Positions 49,585 through 57,513 of a stretch of 64,000 nt of DNA are shown here, piece after piece. The notes under the pieces are model-generated. The model was not told the DNA's origin. It saw only the letters and a list, made by a program, of their open reading frames with translations, and did not search any database. Position 1 is the first letter of the stretch, and every line of letters starts with the position of its first letter. Position numbers and translations under genes: made by a program. The DNA is from a virus: IMG/VR virus record IMGVR_UViG_3300045241_000217, positions 1-64,000 of that record. One strand, written 5' to 3'.

Positions 49585-49787
49585 GCACCTGGAACGAGCC
49601 GCTCGACGAGCCACCGGAGCCCGACGCGTGGTCGGCGCACTCCGAATCGCAGTCGAACGCGTACGCCGCGACGCACCGCCGCACGCAGTGGGGGTGGCAC
49701 GGCGGAGTGACGCAAGGATGGGGGCGGCGCGCGGCGCGAGCGGGAGGCTTCAAGCGCAAGGCGCGTCGCCGCTTGGTGTCGCGGTGA
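49581..49787 (+). CDS. hypothetical protein (68 aa)
   Basis: GTG 49581 overlaps the upstream TGA. Acidic start (STWNEPLDEPPEPDAW), Trp/Gly-rich middle and a basic end (RRAARAGGFKRKARRRLVSR). Not recognised. Confidence 0.5.
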   Translation: MSTWNEPLDEPPEPDAWSAHSESQSNAYAATHRRTQWGWHGGVTQGWGRRAARAGGFKRKARRRLVSR

Positions 49788-50020
49788 GCCTCGTGCATTA
49801 CGCCCCTGCCGTCTCGCACGGCCAACTCCGCGATGGTCGCCACGTCGTTGTGGCGGTCACCCGATGCCGTCTCGTGGACGCTGCCCACGAGCACTTCAAC
49901 CGCGAGGAGCCCTCGCGCGCGACGTGCGCCGAGTGTCGGCACCACGACGGCTCGCTCGATCCGAACCTGTGGCGCGTGCACGTGACGATCGAGGGGATGC
50001 CCATGGGAGGTGGACGATGA
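49784..50020 (+). CDS. small Cys/His protein (78 aa)
   Basis: GTG 49784 overlaps the upstream TGA. VTRCRLVDAAHEHF and ATCAECRHHDGSLDPNLWRV hold a Cys/His set that may bind zinc. Not recognised. Confidence 0.55.
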   Translation: MSLVHYAPAVSHGQLRDGRHVVVAVTRCRLVDAAHEHFNREEPSRATCAECRHHDGSLDPNLWRVHVTIEGMPMGGGR

Positions 50021-50331
50021 AGGACGACGAGAAGAGCGGGCAGACCGCGATGGACTTCGACGGCGGAACGATCGAGCCCGCGCTCGACGCACCACGCTTG
50101 GGCGCGCTGCTCACTGCGGTGCGGGACCTCATGCACGACGGGCGGTGGCGCACGTTCGCCGAGATCCAGTCCTCGATCGGGATGGGCAGCGAGGGTGGGA
50201 TCAGCGCGCGGCTGCGCGACCTGCGCAAGGAGCGATTCGGGAGCCACACGGTCGAGCGCCGACGTCGGGGCGTGCCGAGCGACGGTCTCTTCGAGTACCG
50301 GCTCAAGCCGCTTCCCGAGACAGCGGGGTGA
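50017..50331 (+). CDS. winged-helix protein (104 aa)
   Basis: ATG 50017 overlaps the upstream TGA and follows GGAGG. LLTAVRDLMHDGRWRTFAEI, GGISARLRDLRKERFGSHTV, RGVPSDGLFEYRLKPLPE form a winged helix of a type common in phage accessory regions (helix - 'SARLRDLRK' recognition helix - wing). Probably DNA-binding and perhaps a local regulator. Confidence 0.7.
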   Translation: MKDDEKSGQTAMDFDGGTIEPALDAPRLGALLTAVRDLMHDGRWRTFAEIQSSIGMGSEGGISARLRDLRKERFGSHTVERRRRGVPSDGLFEYRLKPLPETAG

Positions 50332-50657
50332 GCGGCGAGGCGCTCGCCATCGCTCGCCTCAAGGCGAGGTGCTCCTCGCTCAGCAAGGTCATCGCGGATC
50401 TCACCGCGAAGCTCTCGGTGGCCGAGCGAGCTCTCGCCGAGCGAGACGCACAGCCCGGACTGTCCGTGGACCGCACCGAGTGGGCTCGTCTCGTCGAGGT
50501 GGACCGCATGGCCGAGGAGTACGTCGCGCAGGCCGACAAGCGATGCGAGGTGCTCCGGCGCATCGTACGCACGCGGAACGAGGAGATCGCCTCGCTCAAG
50601 GAGCAGCTACGTGGGGCGGGTGTGGCCGTCGAGCAGGACGGCCCGCTCACCGACTGA
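50328..50657 (+). CDS. coiled-coil protein (109 aa)
   Basis: GTG 50328 overlaps the upstream TGA. Heptads run through LSKVIADLTAKLSVAERALA and KRCEVLRRIVRTRNEEIASL. It ends 3 bases before the convergent tail tube gene. Not recognised. Confidence 0.6.
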   Translation: MSGEALAIARLKARCSSLSKVIADLTAKLSVAERALAERDAQPGLSVDRTEWARLVEVDRMAEEYVAQADKRCEVLRRIVRTRNEEIASLKEQLRGAGVAVEQDGPLTD

Positions 50658-50660
50658 TCG

Positions 50661-51101
50661 CTAGCTGACTTCGCTCTCGTCCAGGATGGCGATGCAGTTG
50701 AACTCGAGGTCCGTGAGCACGATGCCGCGCGCACCGGTCTGGATCTGGTAGCTCACGCACTTCACCCGCTGGATGGTCGCGAGCAGAATCCCCGTCGTCG
50801 GGTCCTCCACCGTGCCCGTCATCTCACCGCGGGTGAGGATGTCGCGCAGACGCGGGAAGATGACGATGCCGTCCCGGTTCTTCACGCTGTTGCCGATGAC
50901 GCGGCACATCTGCGCGCTGAAGCTCGCGTCGTAGTCGATCGGCACGTTCTCGGCTGCCTCGAACTGGTCGAGGGGCTTCACGGGCGCGTGCTCGATGCGC
51001 TCGCCGTAGTTGCAGTTCATGGCCAGCGCGACCTTCACGCCGTCGAGGGAGAGCCGCGTGCGGGCGCCGGACTGGATCAGATTGCGGAAGGGGTTGGCCA
51101 T
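50661..51101 (-). CDS. tail tube protein (146 aa)
   Basis: NPFRNLIQSGARTRLSLDGV, PLDQFEAAENVPIDYDASFS, FPRLRDILTRGEMTGTVEDP, IVLTDLEFNCIAILDE fit the tube/core proteins that follow the sheath gene in contractile-tailed phages (gp19-type). Order sheath - tube - chaperones - tape measure is canonical. ATG 51101; the homing endonuclease lies between sheath and tube. Confidence 0.75.
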   Translation of the reverse strand: MANPFRNLIQSGARTRLSLDGVKVALAMNCNYGERIEHAPVKPLDQFEAAENVPIDYDASFSAQMCRVIGNSVKNRDGIVIFPRLRDILTRGEMTGTVEDPTTGILLATIQRVKCVSYQIQTGARGIVLTDLEFNCIAILDESEVS

Positions 51102-51116
51102 GGCAGTTCTTCTCTC

Positions 51117-51710
51117 TCAGGCCGCAGCCTTGTCCTGGGCCTTGCGAACACGGGCGTACAGCGTGAAGTAGTTGATCCCCGTCGCGACCGACGCGTCCTT
51201 GATGGATGCGTACGTGACTCCTTCGAGTGTCACGGGGACCTTCGGTTTCCCGGAGCGGCGTTTCTCTGGCGACAGTGCAACACGCGGCTCCTGCCGAAGC
51301 ACCCTGAGTCGGTGGTCGAGTGTGTTGTGATGGATGCCCGTCTCGGCAGACCAGTCCGCGATCGTCATTCGGCGACCGTCGTGCTCAACCCACACATTCC
51401 GCCGCGTGTTTCGTTTGTTCTGGGCCCTGGTGGCCCACCGAACGTTGCCAGGCTCGTAGCCCTTGCTGTTGTCGATGCGGTCGATCTCGTGAAGTGGACT
51501 TGGGCGCTTGCCCACCTCTGCGACGAAGGACGCTGGATCGACGAGCCATCCTTGGTGCACATCGATCCCGCGTCCGCCGTAATCCTTGAAGGAAGGATGG
51601 CTTGCCTGCCGGCAGCGATTGGTGATGTAGCGGAGCACGCGATACTCCACTGTCCGTGAGAGGCCGTGCCTCCGGATCGGTCGGCCAAGCGTGTCGAGTC
51701 GCTCGCTCAC
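51117..51710 (-). CDS. homing-endonuclease-like protein (197 aa)
   Basis: GTG 51710 overlaps the sheath TGA. CRQASHPSFKDYGGRGIDVH, FVAEVGKRPSPLHEIDRIDN and SKGYEPGNVRWATRAQNKRN are the signature of a phage HNH/AP2-type endonuclease family. The rest (WSAETGIHHNTLDHRL; IKDASVATGINYFTLYARV) contains two putative DNA-recognition helices. It is a likely mobile insertion between sheath and tube genes. Confidence 0.7.
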   Translation of the reverse strand: MSERLDTLGRPIRRHGLSRTVEYRVLRYITNRCRQASHPSFKDYGGRGIDVHQGWLVDPASFVAEVGKRPSPLHEIDRIDNSKGYEPGNVRWATRAQNKRNTRRNVWVEHDGRRMTIADWSAETGIHHNTLDHRLRVLRQEPRVALSPEKRRSGKPKVPVTLEGVTYASIKDASVATGINYFTLYARVRKAQDKAAA

Positions 51711-53974
51711 GCCGCTGCCCGAGCAATGAACAAGTGGGCCGTCACCAAGATGAACGAAATAGGCGTCACGGGTGCCCACTCGACGCTGACCGGGAACGCG
51801 TCGCCGATCTGCTCGATGACCAGCGTCTCGGGGCGGTACGAGAACAGGATGCCGTCGAGCACGAGCTCCTCGAGCACACCGAGCGCGAGGCTCTTGAGCA
51901 CGCCGACGCTGCCACGGATGCCCGCAGTGCCGACCTTGCGCTCCATGCGGCGCCGGAACTCGAAGATCGCCGTGTCGTCGGCGGCGTTCGCGCTCACCTC
52001 GCCGAACACCACGTTGTCGTCCTGCGTGTAGGTGGTGATCGAGCGGATCCAGCGGATGCCGATGCCGTCCACCTTCTCGGCGATCATGAGACCCGCACGG
52101 ATGAGCGAGTCCTGGTCGTTCTCGACGTCCCACGTACTGTCGTTGCGGATGTCGAGCACGTTGATGAGCTTGTGCGTCAGCGGCTCGCCCACCGGAGCGC
52201 CGGCCTGCTGACCCGCCGCGATCGCGTCGAACATGTAGGGCGGGTACCAGGTGGCCTCGCCCGTGAGGGGGTCGAAGCGCTGGCACTCCTGGGCCACGCC
52301 CGAGAGGTGGCGCGTGTTGAGCGCCTGGAGCTGCGTGCGAATGTTCGCCTGCGTCTCACCCGTGCCATCCACCTTGCCGAACGCGACGTAGCCGTTGGCC
52401 TCGCTGCGGCCCTGGCCGGCGCGCCATACGAGGTGCGTGCGGAGGAGCGCCTCGATGGCGGGGTCGCGCGAGAGCACCACGATCTGCGTGACGCGGCGCT
52501 TCTTGAGCAGGTCGAGCGCGGCCTGCCACTGGTTGATCGTGACCACGCCCTCGATGCCGCCCGAGAGGTACACGTCGCTCGCGGTGTTGGCCGGCACGAG
52601 CGAGGCGCCGGCGTGTCGCGCCGCGCGCACCATCGCCGAGCCGTTGTTGAGAGCCTCGATGAAGCGCTCGAGATCGTCGGAGAACGTGGCGGTCGTGAGG
52701 AGCGAGACGGCCGTCGAGTAGTCGAGGGTCGAGACGAGTTCGGTACCGGCATCCACCGCGAGCGCCGTGGCGGTGAAGCCCGCGAGCGCGTTGAGGCGAT
52801 CGACGAGCCGCTGCACGGTCTTGAACGTGGCGGTGGCTGCGCTCACCGCGCGAGCCGCGACGGTGATGGTGCGCGCACCGGCGATGTCGCCCAGGCACAG
52901 CACGCTCAGCGTGCGGAAGTTGTCCGCGCTCACGACGGGCGTGGTGCCGGCCGTCATGTCGAAGCGGTCGCCGATGATCGCGCCGGTCGTGCTGAGTCCG
53001 AACACCGCGACGTCGTTGGCGGCGTTCACGTCGATCGACACGGCGATGGTCGTGTCGGCCACCGGCGAGTTCGTGAGGAGCACCACGCCGCGCGTGAGAA
53101 CCGCGGGGGCGAGCGAGAAGAGCGTCGTGGGGATCACGCTGTCGGTGACCAGCACGGTGCCCACGGCCGCCGCGCTCATCACGGTGCCGAGCACCTTGCT
53201 GAAGGACTGCGTTCCCTGCACGGGCGTGACGCCGTTCAGCACCTTGGTCTCGCTCACGGGGGTCGTGCCCGAGAGCCCGTAGACCGTGACGCTCTGCGTG
53301 GTGTCGCCCGCGTTGCTCGAGACGTAGCGGAGCGCGCCGGGCGCCGGGATGTTGGCGGTGCGCTGAGCCACCAGGCCGGTGGCGGTCTTCGTCGCGTCCA
53401 CGATGAAGGCCGTGCTCGTCACGCGTGCGAGAGCCGTCGTGTAGCCGCCGGTGCTCGGGGTGTAGAGCGCGCTGAACGCGGGGAGCCCGCCCACATCGTC
53501 GAACGTCTCGACGACGTCCTCGAAGGTGATGGTGATGAGCTTGCCGCGGTCGGTGCCGGCAGCGACCGACAGGTTGATCTGCGAGGTGAAGAGCCCGTAG
53601 TCCACGCTCGTGAGATCCACCGAGGGTGCCGCGAGCGCGTCGGCGAGCGTCGCGATGCTCTGCGTGGCCGGGTTCACCTTCACCGGCACGATCATCTGCG
53701 CGCCACCCGGCACGGCCTCGTCGAGAGACGGGTCGAACGCGAAGAGCGAAGCCGTGCGCAGGTCGCCCGAGCGGTACTGCTTCTGCGCCTTCTGCGGGTT
53801 CGAGAGATCGTAGGTCTTGTCCACCGTGAGGGGGACGCCGCCCTCGGCGGTGCCGACGAGCGCCACGATGCCGGTGCTGGAGATGCTCGTGCTCTGGAGC
53901 TGCGAGGCGTCGATGACCGAGTACGCACCGGGGACGACGATGTTGCGGCCGCCGAAGTACACGCTGGAGGGCAT
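51707..53974 (-). CDS. contractile tail sheath protein (755 aa)
   Basis: Start PSSVYFGGRNIVVPGAYSVI is typical. The C-terminus (LDGILFSYRPETLVIEQIGD, AFPVSVEWAPVTPISFILVT) matches the conserved sheath C-terminal domain. A long variable insertion (~150-420) forms outer domains. It contracts around the tube to drive injection. ATG 53974 is preceded by a module-like hairpin and an upstream terminator, so it has its own expression unit. Confidence 0.88.
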   Translation of the reverse strand: MPSSVYFGGRNIVVPGAYSVIDASQLQSTSISSTGIVALVGTAEGGVPLTVDKTYDLSNPQKAQKQYRSGDLRTASLFAFDPSLDEAVPGGAQMIVPVKVNPATQSIATLADALAAPSVDLTSVDYGLFTSQINLSVAAGTDRGKLITITFEDVVETFDDVGGLPAFSALYTPSTGGYTTALARVTSTAFIVDATKTATGLVAQRTANIPAPGALRYVSSNAGDTTQSVTVYGLSGTTPVSETKVLNGVTPVQGTQSFSKVLGTVMSAAAVGTVLVTDSVIPTTLFSLAPAVLTRGVVLLTNSPVADTTIAVSIDVNAANDVAVFGLSTTGAIIGDRFDMTAGTTPVVSADNFRTLSVLCLGDIAGARTITVAARAVSAATATFKTVQRLVDRLNALAGFTATALAVDAGTELVSTLDYSTAVSLLTTATFSDDLERFIEALNNGSAMVRAARHAGASLVPANTASDVYLSGGIEGVVTINQWQAALDLLKKRRVTQIVVLSRDPAIEALLRTHLVWRAGQGRSEANGYVAFGKVDGTGETQANIRTQLQALNTRHLSGVAQECQRFDPLTGEATWYPPYMFDAIAAGQQAGAPVGEPLTHKLINVLDIRNDSTWDVENDQDSLIRAGLMIAEKVDGIGIRWIRSITTYTQDDNVVFGEVSANAADDTAIFEFRRRMERKVGTAGIRGSVGVLKSLALGVLEELVLDGILFSYRPETLVIEQIGDAFPVSVEWAPVTPISFILVTAHLFIARAAA

Positions 53975-53980
53975 CGCGAT

Positions 53981-54001
53981 GGTTCCTTCTGGCCCCCAGA
54001 A
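53981..54001 (-). promoter_or_regulatory. stem-loop/SD module before the sheath gene
   Basis: Minus strand: TTCTGG-GGG-CCAGAA, then GGAACCATCGCG and ATG 53974. AT-richer stem, same abutting SD. Confidence 0.45.
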
Positions 54002-54004
54002 ACG

Positions 54005-54037
54005 AAAAAGGCGCCCCGGCTTTCGCCGAGAGCGCCT
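54005..54037 (-). terminator. intrinsic terminator upstream of the sheath gene
   Basis: Minus strand stem GGCGCTCTCGGC / GCCGGGGCGCC around a GAAA loop, followed by TTTTT. It would stop leftward transcripts from the neck genes just before the sheath. Confidence 0.75.
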
Positions 54038-54131
54038 CAGTGCCCACGATCGTGAGCGGGCCTACGTGACCAGACTTTGCGCCGTGCGGGGCGGTACGGT
54101 CAAGCCACGCGCTCGCGTGCTACGAATAGGT

Positions 54132-54163
54132 CGGCCCGCGACGCTATCAACGTCAGCGGGCCG
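54132..54163. other. 12-bp hairpin of unknown role
   Basis: CGGCCCGCGACG - CTATCAA - CGTC(A)GCGGGCCG folds with one bulged A. It lies between the terminator and the plus-strand HNH gene, with no T-run. It could be an insertion-site remnant or the leader structure of the HNH mRNA. Confidence 0.5.
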
Positions 54164-54195
54164 CGCCCCATAGCCTCCTCGAAAGGCTCCGAGAC

Positions 54196-54732
54196 ATGTC
54201 GAAAGTAGCACGCCGAATCGCGGCGACACACCTTGCCGATCGTCTGTGGGCAAAGGTCGATCGCGACGGTCCGCTTCACCCTCGGCTCGGCACGCGGTGC
54301 TGGCTATGGCGTGGTGGGATTACGCGTGGTCACGGCGGGCGTGGGTATGGACAGGTGCGCGTCCCCAACGAGGGGTCTACTGGACCATCGCGGATGCTCG
54401 CCCATCGGCTCGCTTGGATCTTGACGAACGGCGACCCGCCCACCGACAAGCCCAACGTCCTGCATCGCTGCGACAACCGCGCGTGCTGCAATCCGGACCA
54501 CCTTTTCGTGGGAACGCAGAAGCAAAATATTCACGACGCCGTTGGCAAGAGCAGACACCCGCACGGAGCGACGCACGGCATGGTGCGACTGACGGAGGAA
54601 CTGGTGCGCGCGGTCTTTTCGGCGATCGGAACGGACACGGAGATCGGACTTCGCTTCGGAATCTCCAGGACACACGCAAGCCAGATCCGACTGGGCAAGA
54701 GGTGGCGTCACCTCGGATTGGTGTCGGCCTAA
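54196..54732 (+). CDS. HNH homing endonuclease (178 aa)
   Basis: An HNH core is visible: HRLAWILTNGDPPTDKPNVL, HRCDNRACCNPDHLFVGTQK (His, Asn, CC, His). The C-terminal HTH (VFSAIGTDTEIGLRFGISRT, HASQIRLGKRW) should choose the target site. It closely resembles the HNH genes at 59695 and 63365, consistent with spread within this genome. ATG 54196; it converges with 54729..55034. Confidence 0.85.
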   Translation: MSKVARRIAATHLADRLWAKVDRDGPLHPRLGTRCWLWRGGITRGHGGRGYGQVRVPNEGSTGPSRMLAHRLAWILTNGDPPTDKPNVLHRCDNRACCNPDHLFVGTQKQNIHDAVGKSRHPHGATHGMVRLTEELVRAVFSAIGTDTEIGLRFGISRTHASQIRLGKRWRHLGLVSA

Positions 54733-55034
54733 GCGTCGAGGCTGCGCGCGATCCGGCGGAGCACGCGTGCGGCGACCCTGCGCGTCGCCATGAGCGCCAG
54801 GCGAGGGAGGCTTGCGTCGGCCGCTTCACGCACCGCGTCTCGCCGCTCCTCCTTGCGAAGCCACGCGGTCTGGTTCGCCACCGGGCAGTGCGAGAGGTGC
54901 AGGCCGATGCCGCCGCACTCCTCGCAGAAGCTGATGGGCGTCGGGTCGTGCGAGACGGGCGGAGGCGGCGGGATGATCCCCAGGGGATCCCCGTCGAGCA
55001 TGTCGAACTCGGAGTCCGTCGGCTCCCCGTTCAT
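54729..55034 (-). CDS. small protein with zinc knuckle (101 aa)
   Basis: ATG 55034 overlaps the upstream TGA. Pro-rich stretch, then SFCEECGGIGLHLSHCPVAN (CxxC..C), then a charged helix. Lies in the neck-gene cluster; role unknown. Confidence 0.55.
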   Translation of the reverse strand: MNGEPTDSEFDMLDGDPLGIIPPPPPVSHDPTPISFCEECGGIGLHLSHCPVANQTAWLRKEERRDAVREAADASLPRLALMATRRVAARVLRRIARSLDA

Positions 55035-55366
55035 CGCTCGACGAGCATGAAGGCCGCGAGCTCGGCCTTCCATCCCGCGGCGGTGAGCTTGCGCGTCACG
55101 CCCTTGAGCTTCTCGCAGTGCACGAACGCCGCGACCGTGGCCTCCTTGCGGTGGGCGAACGCGCGCTCGACCGTGATCTCCGGCTCGGTGCTGGGGTGCT
55201 CGGTGACCGGCGGTGCGTCGTCCGCTTCGGGCGGAGCGGGGAGCGTGGGCGCCAGGCTCGGGCTCGCAGGCTCGTCGAGCACCGGCGTGCCGATGGTCTC
55301 CGGCTCGGTCGTGTCGGAATCAGTCGTCATCGTCGTTGGTCGCTTGGTCGCCATGCACCCGAGCAT
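55031..55366 (-). CDS. hypothetical protein (111 aa)
   Basis: ATG 55366 was chosen because GGAGG lies 5 bases upstream, although this overlaps the previous gene by 47 bases. ATG 55330 is the alternative. Pro/Thr/Glu-rich first half, then a helical end (EATVAAFVHCEKLKGVTRKL). Not recognised. Confidence 0.55.
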   Translation of the reverse strand: MLGCMATKRPTTMTTDSDTTEPETIGTPVLDEPASPSLAPTLPAPPEADDAPPVTEHPSTEPEITVERAFAHRKEATVAAFVHCEKLKGVTRKLTAAGWKAELAAFMLVER

Positions 55367-56150
55367 GAACGCCTCCGCGGAGACCGTCCACCACCACGTC
55401 GTCGGAGTAGATGCCGCCCAGGACGAGACGATCGGCCGACCGGTACGTCTGGAGGATCGGCACCGTCTGCATGACCTTGCCGCGCACGGTGAGTTGCCGA
55501 ACGAACGCGAGATCCGGTAGCTGATACTCCGACGGGTTCAGCTCCGCTCCCGAGAACGCGATGTCAGAGATCCCGGAGCGCTCGAGATAGCCGCGGGCGC
55601 CCACGAGGCAGAGCTTCGCGAAGTGGTAGAGGTACAGGCACTGGTCAGGGTTCTCGGCGAGCGTCATCACGCTCCACGTGCAGTCCCAGATCCCGCCCTC
55701 GTAGATCGCATCCTCGCCGCCGGGCGGGCGCTCGCCGTGCTGCGTCTCGTGCACGTACCTGCCGATCGGGGTCTCGCCCTCGCCCTCCTCGGCGAGCGTG
55801 ATCGAGAAGATGGGCCAACTGTTCGCCGTCCTCGGGTACCCCAGGACGACTTTCGGCTGCGTCTCCTGGAAGTCCTTCACCCACGAGTCGCGCTCGCTGG
55901 TGTCGGCGATCGATGGATCGAAGAAGTGCGAGAAGAAGCGAACGCACTCCGACACGTTCGCCTTCGCGCTGAGCCGATCGATCTCCGAGAGCAGCACGGC
56001 GCGGAGCAGTCGCTCGGGGAGCACGATGGCCGTCTTGAGCTCGGCGCTCTGCGGACCGTCCACGAAGCCCTCGAAGCGAGGATCGGTCGCGCCCTCAGTG
56101 CCGCCCAGGTTGCGCTGGAGACGTCTCTTGCGCGAGGGCACGGTCGTCAT
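55320..56150 (-). CDS. virion-associated protein (276 aa)
   Basis: ATG 56150 gives an ATGA overlap. AIVLPERLLRAVLLSEIDRL, ECVRFFSHFFDPSIADTSER, VVLGYPRTANSWPIFSITLA, NPSEYQLPDLAFVRQLTVRG. Position in the neck cluster suggests a tail-completion or connector role. No exact family recognised. Confidence 0.55.
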   Translation of the reverse strand: MTTVPSRKRRLQRNLGGTEGATDPRFEGFVDGPQSAELKTAIVLPERLLRAVLLSEIDRLSAKANVSECVRFFSHFFDPSIADTSERDSWVKDFQETQPKVVLGYPRTANSWPIFSITLAEEGEGETPIGRYVHETQHGERPPGGEDAIYEGGIWDCTWSVMTLAENPDQCLYLYHFAKLCLVGARGYLERSGISDIAFSGAELNPSEYQLPDLAFVRQLTVRGKVMQTVPILQTYRSADRLVLGGIYSDDVVVDGLRGGVHARVHGDQATNDDDD

Positions 56151-56656
56151 CGGTAGTCGCCTCGCGAACGGAGGATCGTGTCGCGAGCGAGGCATGAGGC
56201 GCACGTGCGGTCCTTCGGGGTCGCGCACGAGCACGGAGCCATGGCTCTGTTCTTCACACCCTTGAAGTTCATCGTCGCCAGCACGTCATCCGCCGCAGCG
56301 AACGCGAGTGCCTGACACGCGCCGCAGATCGGGAAGCACGAGCCGCCGCATTCCGCGAGAGCCGTCTCACGGTCGCGCATCTGCTGCGGCGAGAGCAGCT
56401 CGGTGCGCGGTGGTCGCGGGTTCTCCATGTCGTGCTTGAGCAGACGCAGCCCGCGCTCGAACGTCTCGGGCGTGAGCGGCGGACTCGACGCGTAGCGGTG
56501 GCCGTCGGTGTGGAGCGTGGTCTCGATCCCGCTGAGGGTGGCGTCCACGCTCTTGCACACGGCCTCGATCTGCCGGTCGCGCTCGTGCGGCGTGTTGCTC
56601 CCCACCAGCAAGAGAGCCCGGCCCGTCTTGGTAACGCGCACGCCCTTGGTCTTCAT
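56147..56656 (-). CDS. Cys-rich protein in the neck cluster (169 aa)
   Basis: ATG 56656 overlaps the upstream TGA. The C-terminal half holds two Cys clusters (CGGSCFPICGACQ and CSCATPKDRTCASC), a likely double zinc site. N-terminal half is mixed. Function unknown. Confidence 0.6.
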   Translation of the reverse strand: MKTKGVRVTKTGRALLLVGSNTPHERDRQIEAVCKSVDATLSGIETTLHTDGHRYASSPPLTPETFERGLRLLKHDMENPRPPRTELLSPQQMRDRETALAECGGSCFPICGACQALAFAAADDVLATMNFKGVKNRAMAPCSCATPKDRTCASCLARDTILRSRGDYR

Positions 56657-57441
56657 CGCGATCCTCCCTGCGACATCTGGATGAGCTCCATCGCGATCTT
56701 CTCCATCCGCTTCTGCGTCTCTTGCGCGAGGTGTCTCGCTTGGATCCCGGGGTGCTGCCACGCTCGAGCGTCGGAGCGTAGCGAGATCCGGCGGAACGTG
56801 TGATAGCCGCTCGTCTTGAGCCCGCGCGCGGTCGGCTGCGCCTTGCGGATCATGCCCTCGTAGATGGAGGCGGTGTGCCAGTCCTTCACCTTCGTGTTGA
56901 GGATCGCCTTGGCCTCGGCGCCCATCTTCATCCCCGGGTGCAGACGCTGCCCCCACACGGTCGTCCCCAGCCCCGAGCCAGCCACAGCCGCCCCTGGACG
57001 CGTCACGGTGGGAGCCAGGCGCTTGGCGACGTTGGCGATGGCCGTGGGCATGGCGGGGCCCACGTTGCGCCCTCCGGTGCCGGGGGTGCCGTGCCGGAAG
57101 GGGACCGTCACGTACGGGCCGTTCTTGCCGTACTTCACGGCGTTCCCGGTGAGCATCCAGAGGCGCATGTCGCCGCCCGCCCAGCCCTGCTCGACCATGT
57201 TCGGGACACGGCCCTGGAGCGTGATGCTCACCACGCCGTCGCCCGACTCGGGAGGCTGGAGGCCCGCGACGTAGTCTCGCGAGCTGCTCTTGAGCTTCTC
57301 GAGCGCGAGCGAGCGCCAGGTCGCGAAGGCGGCCGCCCCCACCCCGCGGAGCACGCGCTGGCGGTCGGCGCTCTGCGGGAGCGCGGCGAGGAGCCCGGCT
57401 CGCAGCGGGGTGAGGTTCACGCTGATGAGCTTCGCTCCCAC
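56653..57441 (-). CDS. structural protein of the neck cluster (262 aa)
   Basis: GTG 57441 lies 6 bases after a TAGGCT box, predicting a leaderless mRNA. FRHGTPGTGGRNVGPAMPTA, KRLAPTVTRPGAAVAGSGLG, YHTFRRISLRSDARAWQHPG, IQARHLAQETQKRMEKIAME. Probably a tail-completion or minor structural protein. Not recognised. Confidence 0.55.
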   Translation of the reverse strand: MGAKLISVNLTPLRAGLLAALPQSADRQRVLRGVGAAAFATWRSLALEKLKSSSRDYVAGLQPPESGDGVVSITLQGRVPNMVEQGWAGGDMRLWMLTGNAVKYGKNGPYVTVPFRHGTPGTGGRNVGPAMPTAIANVAKRLAPTVTRPGAAVAGSGLGTTVWGQRLHPGMKMGAEAKAILNTKVKDWHTASIYEGMIRKAQPTARGLKTSGYHTFRRISLRSDARAWQHPGIQARHLAQETQKRMEKIAMELIQMSQGGSR

Positions 57442-57447
57442 CGAGAG

Positions 57448-57453
57448 AGCCTA
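57448..57453 (-). promoter_or_regulatory. late promoter-like box TAGGCT, leaderless geometry
   Basis: Minus strand GCGCTAGGCTCTCTCG then GTG 57441 (6 bases between). Confidence 0.5.
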
Positions 57454-57487
57454 GCGCATCGGCGCCCCGCGCTTCATGTTGCGCTCG

Positions 57488-57508
57488 TTGGCCAGAGCCA
57501 GCAGGAAG
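57488..57508 (+). promoter_or_regulatory. stem-loop/SD module on the plus strand
   Basis: TTGGC-CAGA-GCCAG (one wobble pair), then C and AGGAAG in front of ATG 57514. Confidence 0.45.
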
Positions 57509-57513
57509 ATGAG

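Noticed and set aside
51656-54055. 799-codon plus-strand frame opposite the sheath gene
   Set aside because: Arg/Ala/His-rich antisense of a clear sheath protein; long antisense frames are expected in GC-rich coding DNA.
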